The translations under genes and the position numbers were made by a program. A stretch of 6,624 nucleotides of DNA from an uncultured Eubacteriales bacterium (lineage in GTDB: Bacteria > Bacillota > Clostridia > Oscillospirales > Oscillospiraceae): contig USIZ01000077.1 of NCBI GenBank assembly GCA_900554855.1, forward strand, positions 1 through 6,624, in the 5' to 3' direction. Of the stretch, positions 1 to 4,489 are shown piece after piece; within the stretch, counting starts at the first letter, position 1, and each line of letters opens with the position of its first letter. Below the pieces are notes generated by a model. It did no database searches and was not told the origin of the DNA. It saw only the letters and a program-made list of their open reading frames with translations.

Positions 1-13
1 GCTCTTCCGATCT
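1..13. other. Residual Illumina adapter sequence at contig end
   Basis: The first 13 bases, GCTCTTCCGATCT, equal the 3' end of the standard Illumina TruSeq adapter; the reverse complement is AGATCGGAAGAGC, the usual trimming sequence. It lies exactly at the window edge and interrupts the reading frame of the PBP gene on the minus strand. It happens to keep that frame open (it would encode Ile-Gly-Arg after a Lys codon that straddles the junction), so a gene caller would append false residues. Treat it as non-biological. A chance genomic match is possible but unlikely for a 13-mer placed exactly at the end. Confidence 0.9.
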
Positions 14-1211
14 TGTCCACCACCGTAATGGAGGACTGGAGCTTCTGGCCGGACTGAGAGGTCGCTCCGCCCAGCGCGTCCGGATCGCTGTAGACCTCAT
101 CCACCTTGGCCTGCGCATCTGCATCAAAGCAGGAATAAATGGACAGGCCACCGCTGAAGATCATATTGTTTGCCGCATCCTTATTGATGCCCAGCTTTTC
201 CATCAGGTCATCGCGCACGCTGTTGATGACGGCATCCACATACCAGGAATCGACCTCTGTGGTCGCAGTGGTATTGTCCTGCTGGCTGCTCAGCGTGAAG
301 CTGATGGTGGCAGAGTCCGCATTGTAAGTGAAATTCTTGTAGCCGTCGTCATCGGTCGTTCCGTCGGGCTGATAGCCCAGCTCGGCCAACGCTGCAAGTT
401 CCTCCTCCTCGCTGATCTTATCCTGCTTATACATCTGGATGACCACGGTGGACGCACGCTTCATGTTGTTGTCCCTGTGGTTGATCGGATCGTAGATAGA
501 GGGGTTGTTGGTGATGCTGATCAGGCTGGCGCATTCGGCCAGATCCAGCTCATTCACTTCCTTGTCGAAGTACTTGTGCGCGGCAGTATAGACGCCGTTG
601 CACTGACGGCCAAGGTAGATATAGTTGAGATACATCTCCAGGATCTCTTCCTTGGAGTGGGTCTTTTCAAACTCCAGCGCAGAGAAGATCTCCAGCACCT
701 TGCGCTTGACGGTGACATCGTCGTTATCCGAGATGTTCTTGATGAGCTGCTGAGTCAGCGTGGAGCCGCCCTGCACATCACGACCGGTAAACATATAGAC
801 CACCGCACCTGCGGTGCGCTTCCAGTCCACGCCGTGGTGCTCCCAGAAGCGCTTGTCCTCGATCGCCACCGTGGCGTCGATCAGATACTTCGGGATCTCG
901 TCATAGGTCACCCAGACACGGTTCTCTCGGGCATAGAGCGTTTTGAGTTCCGTTCCATCCCCTGAATAGATCGTGCTGGAAAGGCTCGGATTGTAGGCCT
1001 GCGTATTCAGCGTAGCCTGGGCATCCTCCGCCTGGGGGATGATGACATCCTGAATATAGGTGCGCGCATGACCCAGCGCGAACAGGCCGGTCAGCACCGC
1101 CCCCAGCAGGATCGTACCCAGCACGATACCGATCCATTTGAAGATTCCGCCCACGACCGAACACGGCCTGCGGCCGGTCTTTTTCGGGGTTGTCTTATTA
1201 TTTCTTGCCAA
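14..1211 (-). CDS. Class A penicillin-binding protein (PBP1A family), N-terminal part, truncated by contig end
   Basis: Bifunctional peptidoglycan synthase: a GT51 glycosyltransferase polymerises lipid II into glycan strands outside the membrane, and a transpeptidase domain cross-links them. I translated 399 native codons. A short basic cytoplasmic tail is followed by one membrane anchor (about residues 24-48). The GT51 motifs then occur in order: EDKRFWEHHGVD (117-128, with catalytic Glu118), GGSTLTQQLIKN (148-159), and an RKVLEI...EEILEMYLN block (170-196) followed by YIYLG. A low-complexity linker leads to SGGLSIYSCFDADAQ (353-367), which is typical of the start of the transpeptidase domain. 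The SxxK, SxN and KTG motifs would lie beyond the contig end. The start is TTG at 1211, because GGAGGTGGA stands just upstream and no in-frame ATG occurs before the GT domain. The gene is divergent from the BofC-like gene. The family call is firm; the exact paralogue (PbpF, PonA or other) cannot be named. Confidence 0.93.
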
Positions 1212-1215
1212 ATGA

Positions 1216-1224
1216 TCCACCTCC
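1216..1224 (-). promoter_or_regulatory. Ribosome binding site fixing the TTG start of the PBP gene
   Basis: On the minus strand GGAGGTGGA is a near-perfect Shine-Dalgarno sequence. Its GGAGG core ends 8 bases before the TTG at 1211. The first in-frame ATG is about 140 codons further in, after the catalytic Glu, so this site decides the start. Confidence 0.8.
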
Positions 1225-1236
1225 GGTGATTGCGCC

Positions 1237-1262
1237 GGGCAGGGCGGAAAGCGCCGCTGCCC
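1237..1262 (-). other. GC-rich hairpin in the PBP 5' leader
   Basis: On the minus strand GGGCAGCGGCG pairs with CCGCCCTGCCC around a CTTT loop: ten base pairs with one C-C mismatch. It ends 12 bases upstream of the Shine-Dalgarno sequence of the PBP gene, so it should sit in the mRNA leader. No T-tract follows, so it does not look like a terminator. A role in mRNA stability or translation is inference. Confidence 0.55.
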
Positions 1263-1298
1263 GCAGTGGTCGATTGTGATATTGACGCTTATTTTATC

Positions 1299-1307
1299 AT
1301 TATAGCA
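1299..1307 (-). promoter_or_regulatory. Putative extended -10 promoter for the PBP gene
   Basis: The minus strand reads TGC-TATAAT, a perfect -10 hexamer with the TGn extension that compensates for a weak -35. At 17-18 bp upstream only TTCTGT or TTTCTG is found. Transcription would start near 1292, giving a leader of about 80 bases that includes the GC-rich hairpin. A TTGACA lies only 7 bases upstream of the -10, too close to serve as its -35. Confidence 0.55.
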
Positions 1308-1385
1308 TACCTGTCAAATAGACAGAAATAAGTGTGCTTAACCGCCGAAAAAATGGGCAGACTGAAGTAAGGCAGGTGAAAAACT

Positions 1386-1745
1386 ATGAAGGATCGAAAC
1401 AGTCTGCACCCACTGCGCACCGGGCTGCTGACGGCGCTGCTGTGCGCCGCGCTGACGCTCTGGGGCGGCGGCTGGACGCTGAGCCGGACCCGCATTGCCG
1501 CGTCCGCAGACCTCCCCATCCAGAACGCAGGCGTGGCCGAACGCGCAGCTGCGCCGGAGGATGCGGAAATGACTCTGCGCGCACATCAGGGGGTGGTATG
1601 TGTCTATCAGGGCACGCTGTTACTTTATGAAACGGATATCCCCGTGGATTCTCTTCCCGCGGCAGACAGGAAACTTCTTTCTGACGGCATAAAAGTCAGC
1701 AACGAACTGGAATTGCAGCGTTTTCTGGAGGACTTCGGGGCATGA
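1386..1745 (+). CDS. Small membrane-anchored or secreted protein with BofC-C-terminal-like domain
   Basis: 119 residues. The N-terminus is basic (MKDR...R11), followed by a hydrophobic stretch at about 12-30 that looks like a signal anchor or uncleaved signal peptide. After an Ala/Pro-rich linker comes a compact C-terminal domain (about 63-118): a beta-strand segment around VVCVYQGTLLLYETDI, then SLPAADRKLLSDGI and a terminal LEDFGA. This arrangement (strand, 'SLP..D..LL..GI', 'L..LLED' end) resembles the C-terminal domain of BofC, which in Bacillus acts outside the forespore membrane to restrain the SpoIVB protease. The similarity is from memory of the family and covers only about 55 residues, so a BofC function is not established. 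AGGTG at 1374-1378 is 7 bases before the ATG. The gene is divergent from the PBP gene. No terminator is visible before the DUF1292 promoter 38 bases downstream, so read-through is possible. Confidence 0.65.
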   Translation: MKDRNSLHPLRTGLLTALLCAALTLWGGGWTLSRTRIAASADLPIQNAGVAERAAAPEDAEMTLRAHQGVVCVYQGTLLLYETDIPVDSLPAADRKLLSDGIKVSNELELQRFLEDFGA

Positions 1746-1782
1746 GGCTGGGGACAGTCTGAATTTGCTGCCCACTTCCCTA

Positions 1783-1811
1783 TTGCATTTTTGATTGGAA
1801 CACGCTACAAT
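1783..1811 (+). promoter_or_regulatory. Sigma-A-type promoter for the DUF1292 gene (and possibly 6S RNA)
   Basis: TTGCAT (1783-1788) and TACAAT (1806-1811) are separated by exactly 17 bp. Transcription would start near 1818, about 54 bases before the DUF1292 ATG. A TTG-initiated reading frame starting at 1791 overlaps this promoter, which supports the downstream ATG as the true start. Confidence 0.75.
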
Positions 1812-1871
1812 AGGGACACAACGAACGGACAGGACTTTGTTCACATTGTCCGGGAAAGGTGGGTCACCGAG

Positions 1872-2174
1872 ATGGACGAAGAGTTTGGCGCGGATTTCAT
1901 TACCCTGACCGACGAGGAGGGCAATGAATTCGAGCTGGAATATCTGGACACCCTTGAATACAAAAACGAGATGTATATGGCGTTCTTCCCCACGCTGGAG
2001 GAAGGTCAGGACGAGGACAGCGAGGACTACGGTCTGATCATCCTGCGCTGTGTGCCCGGCCAGAACGGCGAAGAGGACACCCTTGAATCTGTCGACGACG
2101 AGAATATTCTGAATGCGGTTTATGACCAGTTTATGGAGACGCTGTTCGACGATGAGGAGGACGAGGACGAATAA
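1872..2174 (+). CDS. DUF1292 (YrzB-like) family acidic protein
   Basis: 100 residues, cytoplasmic, with no signal or membrane segment. The N-terminal half has the DUF1292 pattern FITLTDEEGNEFELEYLDTLEY (9-30), then a strand reading MYMAFFP and, after an acidic linker, YGLIILRC (53-60). The C-terminal NILNAVYDQFMETLFD helix (78-93) is also typical, where small Firmicute homologues end in an acidic tail (here DDEEDEDE). The protein is extremely acidic: 37 Asp/Glu against one Lys and one Arg. The biochemical role of the family is unknown. I chose the ATG at 1872 because AAAGGTGG (1855-1862) lies 9 bases upstream and the promoter overlaps any longer form. In many Firmicutes such genes sit beside ruvX/alaS; here the neighbour is instead a 6S-like RNA, 22 bases downstream with no intervening terminator. 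Confidence 0.85.
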   Translation: MDEEFGADFITLTDEEGNEFELEYLDTLEYKNEMYMAFFPTLEEGQDEDSEDYGLIILRCVPGQNGEEDTLESVDDENILNAVYDQFMETLFDDEEDEDE

Positions 2175-2196
2175 CCACAGTCATCCCTGACTACAT

Positions 2197-2401
2197 GAAA
2201 AAGACGCCCTGCCGGGTGCGTGATGGCCTCCTTTATGGCCTACAATTCTTATATGGGCTGCCAGAAGACTCGTTTGGCGGAGCGCAGGCCTCCCGGCCCT
2301 CGGGTTGGAAGTTGGAAGCACAGAAACCGAACGGAGGCGGCCCACCTGCACTTATGCAGGCACATTATGGGTCACACGGCCACGGCGGGGTTTGTCTTTT
2401 G
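2197..2401 (+). ncRNA. ssrS: 6S RNA (RNA polymerase-binding regulatory RNA), predicted from structure
   Basis: 6S RNA mimics an open promoter, binds the housekeeping RNA polymerase holoenzyme and lowers its activity in stationary phase. I folded the region by hand. A closing stem pairs AAAAGAC (2199-2205) with GTCTTTT (2394-2400) and CCCTGCCG (2207-2214) with CGGCGGGG (2383-2390), then TGCGTGA (2217-2223) with TCACACG (2372-2378). A large central bubble follows: 30 bases on the 5' side (2224-2253) and 27 on the 3' side, where CCTGCA-CTTA-TGCAGG (2345-2360) forms the small hairpin often seen in 6S bubbles. Beyond the bubble TGGGCTGCC (2254-2262) pairs with GGCGGCCCA (2336-2344) and continues into a long apical arm. 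The length (about 205 bases) and architecture fit 6S. The hallmark sequences of SRP RNA, RNase P RNA and tmRNA are absent. No convincing promoter lies directly upstream, so it may be processed from the DUF1292 transcript. Exact ends are approximate. Confidence 0.75.
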
Positions 2402-2403
2402 TT

Positions 2404-2441
2404 CCCGAAGAAGTTTCTTTCTTCGGGATTTTTTCTTTTTT
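2404..2441 (+). terminator. Rho-independent terminator after the 6S-like RNA
   Basis: CCCGAAGAA (2404-2412) pairs perfectly with TTCTTCGGG (2419-2427) around a 6-base loop and is followed by six T, one C and six T. It closes the DUF1292/6S transcription unit. From here to the next promoter (2485) I see no gene. Confidence 0.92.
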
Positions 2442-2484
2442 CGGCTATTTCACCAAGAACAAGCGCAAAAACAGCCGTAAGCCC

Positions 2485-2513
2485 TTGCAAGATTTTGACA
2501 CTTGGGGTATAAT
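2485..2513 (+). promoter_or_regulatory. Sigma-A promoter of the foldase gene
   Basis: TTGCAA (2485-2490) and a perfect TATAAT (2508-2513) are separated by 17 bp. The predicted transcription start is near 2520, about 100 bases before the foldase ATG. A perfect TTGACA lies inside the spacer, only 7 bases from the -10, and cannot be its -35. Confidence 0.85.
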
Positions 2514-2520
2514 GGCCGAT

Positions 2521-2566
2521 AGCGACTGCGGTCACGCATCACTTACTGGATGCTCCGGTCGCTTTT
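2521..2566 (+). other. Hairpin at the 5' end of the foldase mRNA leader
   Basis: AGCGAC (2521-2526) pairs with GTCGCT (2558-2563), extended inward by T-G and G-C pairs, and GCATC (2536-2540) pairs with GATGC (2549-2553) around an 8-base loop. The hairpin begins at about +1 and is followed by only a short T run (four T, the first paired in the stem). It could be a 5' stabilising hairpin or a weak attenuator; which one is not decided by the sequence. Confidence 0.55.
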
Positions 2567-2577
2567 CACAATGAAGG

Positions 2578-2608
2578 TCCGGTTTCTCTGAAAACCCGGA
2601 ACGAGAGG
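2578..2608 (+). promoter_or_regulatory. Second leader hairpin and ribosome binding site of the foldase gene
   Basis: TCCGG (2578-2582) plus TTT pairs with AAA plus CCGGA (2596-2600), with one bulged C. Immediately after it comes GAGAGG (2603-2608), the only Shine-Dalgarno-like sequence, 14 bases before the ATG at 2623. The spacing is longer than usual. An out-of-frame ATG at 2610 sits too close to this site to be the start. Confidence 0.5.
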
Positions 2609-2622
2609 AATGATTCAAAAAC

Positions 2623-4137
2623 ATGAGCGCATCCAGAACCAAAAAAGAGCGCCAGAACGATTTCGGCGCAGGTCTGTCTCAGAAGCAGAAGCGGGAGCAG
2701 GCCGAGGCCAGGAAGTCCCGGCGCAACACCATTGTCTATACCATTATCGGCATCATCGCCGCCATTCTGGTGGCCGCCCTGCTGGTGTGGGACAGCGGTG
2801 TGATCCAGAAGAGCATGACCGCCGTTACCATTGGCGACAGGAAATACACTGCCGTCGATGTGGATTACTACTATTATTCCAGCTACTCCACCTATGCCAA
2901 CTACGCCTCCACCTACGGTCTCGACACCAGCAAGCCGCTGGACGAGCAGGAGGTCTATGACGGCTACACCTGGGATCAGATGCTGAAGGATTCCGCCCTG
3001 AAGATGCTGGCCAATGTCAGCGTGCTCTATCAGGAGGCTCAGGCCAACGGCTACGAGCTGAGTCAGGACGGTCAGGATCAGGTGGAGATCGCCGTAAACA
3101 ATGTCGCGTCCTATGCCTCCGTTTACAACATTGACGAGGACTACTATCTTCAGCGCGCCTACGGCAAGTACATGAACGCGAAGGAGTACGAGCGCATCTA
3201 CACCGAGTATCAGACCGCTCAGGAATATGCTCAGTACAAGGGCACATCCTTTGATGTCAACGAGGATGAGATCCAGTCCTATTATAATGAGCACAGCAAT
3301 GCGCTGGACACCATCGACTACAACTGCTATCTGGTCAGCTTTGACCGCACCACTACTGACAGCGAGGGCAACAAGGTGGATCTGGACGACGCCACGATCG
3401 AGGCCAACCGGACCGAGGCCGAGGCTCATGCACAGGAGATTCTGGACGCACTGGTCGCCGGTGACAAGGACAAGGCCGCTGAACTGGCCGAGACCTACGG
3501 CGCTACTGACGACTCCAACCTGGCCGGTATTGAAAACAGCGGCTATGCCGACTGGATGAGCGATGTCTCCCATCAGGCCGGCTCCTATGGTCTGGATGAG
3601 AACATCAGCGCTTCTGACAACGAGACTCTGCTGGGCTATTTCGCCATCTATGTCAACGACCGCTATCTGGACGATTACAACGGCGTGAATGTCCGCGTGA
3701 TCCGCGATGCCGGTACGGCGGGCGATGACGGCACCTATGATATGAGCAATCCTCTCTCTGACCAGGAGGCCATTCTCCAGAAGTATGAGGCCGGCGATAA
3801 GACTGCCGAAGCCTTCGGTGCGCTGGCCGATGAGTACTCTCAGGACTCCTCCACTTATGAGGGCGGCCTGCGGGAGAACGTCTCCAAAAAGGCCTACAAC
3901 GCCGAGATCACCGCATGGCTGTTTGATGACGCCCGCGTCGAAGGCGACGCGAAGGGCTTTACCGATGAGGATACCCATAACTGCTACACCTTCTACTATG
4001 TCGGCCGCAGCGACACCCCCTACTGGAAGACAGTCTGCATCTCCAACGTCCAGAATGACAAGTATGGCGACTGGCTGGATGAAGTGACCGCCAACTATCC
4101 CACCGAAAACGGCACCGCAATGCGGTTCGTCGGCTGA
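2623..4137 (+). CDS. Membrane-anchored PrsA/SurA-like foldase (degenerate peptidyl-prolyl isomerase)
   Basis: 504 residues, probably an extracytoplasmic chaperone for exported proteins. A strongly basic cytoplasmic N-terminus (residues 1-35) is followed by one membrane helix (about 36-56), so the bulk lies outside the cell. Residues 70-230 look like a SurA/PrsA N-terminal chaperone domain: 'VTIGDRKYTAVDVDYYYY', a long helical section, then 'DEIQSYYNEHSNALDTIDYNCYLVSF'. Two parvulin-like segments follow. The first (about 232-345) includes AGDKDKAAELAETYG. The second (about 353-465) includes VNVRVIRDA, AFGALADEYSQDSSTYEGGL and a closing strand CYTFYYVGRSD, matching the parvulin pattern 'F..LA.eyS.D.s...gG.l'. 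Both are degenerate and isomerase activity is uncertain. Unlike typical PrsA there is no lipobox Cys; the anchor is a transmembrane helix. It is a single-gene unit with its own promoter and terminator. The foldase-type call is fairly secure, the enzymatic activity is not. Confidence 0.8.
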   Translation: MSASRTKKERQNDFGAGLSQKQKREQAEARKSRRNTIVYTIIGIIAAILVAALLVWDSGVIQKSMTAVTIGDRKYTAVDVDYYYYSSYSTYANYASTYGLDTSKPLDEQEVYDGYTWDQMLKDSALKMLANVSVLYQEAQANGYELSQDGQDQVEIAVNNVASYASVYNIDEDYYLQRAYGKYMNAKEYERIYTEYQTAQEYAQYKGTSFDVNEDEIQSYYNEHSNALDTIDYNCYLVSFDRTTTDSEGNKVDLDDATIEANRTEAEAHAQEILDALVAGDKDKAAELAETYGATDDSNLAGIENSGYADWMSDVSHQAGSYGLDENISASDNETLLGYFAIYVNDRYLDDYNGVNVRVIRDAGTAGDDGTYDMSNPLSDQEAILQKYEAGDKTAEAFGALADEYSQDSSTYEGGLRENVSKKAYNAEITAWLFDDARVEGDAKGFTDEDTHNCYTFYYVGRSDTPYWKTVCISNVQNDKYGDWLDEVTANYPTENGTAMRFVG

Positions 4138-4156
4138 TCTTCAAAAAAAGCAATTG

Positions 4157-4196
4157 GTTCTCCCTGGCATAAGTAAATGCCGGGGAGAACTTTTTT
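4157..4196 (+). terminator. Rho-independent terminator of the foldase gene
   Basis: A 14-bp stem with one T-G wobble (GTTCTCCCTGGCAT at 4157-4170 against 4177-4190) closes on the loop AAGTAA and is followed by six T. It begins 20 bases after the stop codon. Confidence 0.95.
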
Positions 4197-4210
4197 CGTG
4201 CTGTTTCCCC

Positions 4211-4239
4211 TTGCCAACAGCGTAAAACAGTGCTATAAT
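4211..4239 (+). promoter_or_regulatory. Promoter of the tRNA-Gly gene
   Basis: TTGCCA (4211-4216), a 17-bp spacer, and a perfect TATAAT (4234-4239) with a TGC extension directly before it. Transcription would start about 5 bases before the mature tRNA, giving a very short 5' leader for RNase P to remove. Confidence 0.88.
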
Positions 4240-4250
4240 ATACTAGCTTT

Positions 4251-4324
4251 GCAGGCATAGTTCATCGGTAGAATGAAAGCTTCCCAAGCTTTAGAGGTGG
4301 GTTCGATTCCCATTGCCTGCTCCA
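4251..4324 (+). tRNA. tRNA-Gly (anticodon CCC)
   Basis: A full cloverleaf is visible. The acceptor stem pairs GCAGGCA (4251-4257) with TGCCTGC (4314-4320). The D-arm has GTTC/GAAT with a loop containing GGTA. The anticodon stem AAAGC/GCTTT encloses the loop TTCCCAA with anticodon CCC at 4283-4285, reading GGG glycine codons. The T-arm is GTGGG-TTCGATT-CCCAT. A T discriminator and an encoded CCA (4322-4324) complete the 74-base gene. It stands alone between its own promoter and terminator. No intron or variable-arm anomaly is seen. Confidence 0.97.
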
Positions 4325-4326
4325 CA

Positions 4327-4358
4327 CCCCGGACATTCATATGTCCGGGGTTCGTTTT
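4327..4358 (+). terminator. Rho-independent terminator of the tRNA-Gly gene
   Basis: CCCCGGACA (4327-4335) pairs perfectly with TGTCCGGGG (4342-4350) around TTCATA, then TTCGTTTT. It starts two bases after the tRNA CCA end. The next 78 bases up to the ATPase terminator hold nothing I recognise. Confidence 0.93.
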
Positions 4359-4436
4359 ATTCAACACGCTCAAACTCGATCATCAGCTATCTCCTCTCCG
4401 GAAATGCAGAAAACGGCTATACACTGAACGCCTTCT

Positions 4437-4482
4437 AAAAACGACACAGCCCCGGAAACTTCAGTTTCCGGGGCTGTGCCGT
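4437..4482 (-). terminator. Rho-independent terminator of the P-type ATPase gene
   Basis: A perfect 15-bp stem (4445-4459 with 4464-4478, loop of 4) extends outward by three more pairs after one mismatch. On the minus strand it is followed by TCGTTTTT, so it terminates leftward transcription from the ATPase gene, whose stop codon is about 8 bases away. On the plus strand no T-tract follows. Confidence 0.93.
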
Positions 4483-4489
4483 TATGGAA

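Noticed and set aside
477..965. A 162-codon plus-strand open frame opposite the PBP gene
   Set aside because: Antisense shadow of the GT51 domain, whose catalytic motifs are intact on the minus strand.
1284..1314. A plus-strand promoter for the BofC-like gene starting with TTGACG
   Set aside because: At 17-18 bp from this -35 only a poor -10 (CATACC) is present, so I could not place a convincing promoter for this gene.
1791..1871. A 27-codon N-terminal extension of the DUF1292 protein from a TTG start
   Set aside because: It overlaps the promoter -10 hexamer and the predicted transcription start, and a proper ribosome binding site sits before the ATG at 1872.
2197..2401. Alternative identities for the structured RNA: SRP RNA, RNase P RNA, tmRNA or a riboswitch
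   Set aside because: The conserved SRP helix 8 sequence, RNase P core motifs and tmRNA tag features are missing, and the RNA ends in a terminator without a downstream regulated gene. The bubble-and-hairpin layout fits 6S best.
2195..2574. Several short plus-strand open frames in the 6S RNA region
   Set aside because: They overlap each other in different frames, cross the RNA structure and its terminator, and lack ribosome binding sites and any domain.
2571..2591. A six-codon upstream frame (MKVRFL) in the foldase leader
   Set aside because: No Shine-Dalgarno precedes it and it has no run of regulatory codons; a leader peptide cannot be supported.
2566..3978. A 470-codon open frame on the minus strand opposite the foldase gene, with hydrophobic stretches
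   Set aside because: It mirrors the foldase coding strand, is repetitive in Val/Ile/Gly as expected from antisense of Asp/Ala/Tyr-rich codons, has no ribosome binding site or promoter I can see, and matches no family. The plus-strand frame has clear domains, promoter and terminator.
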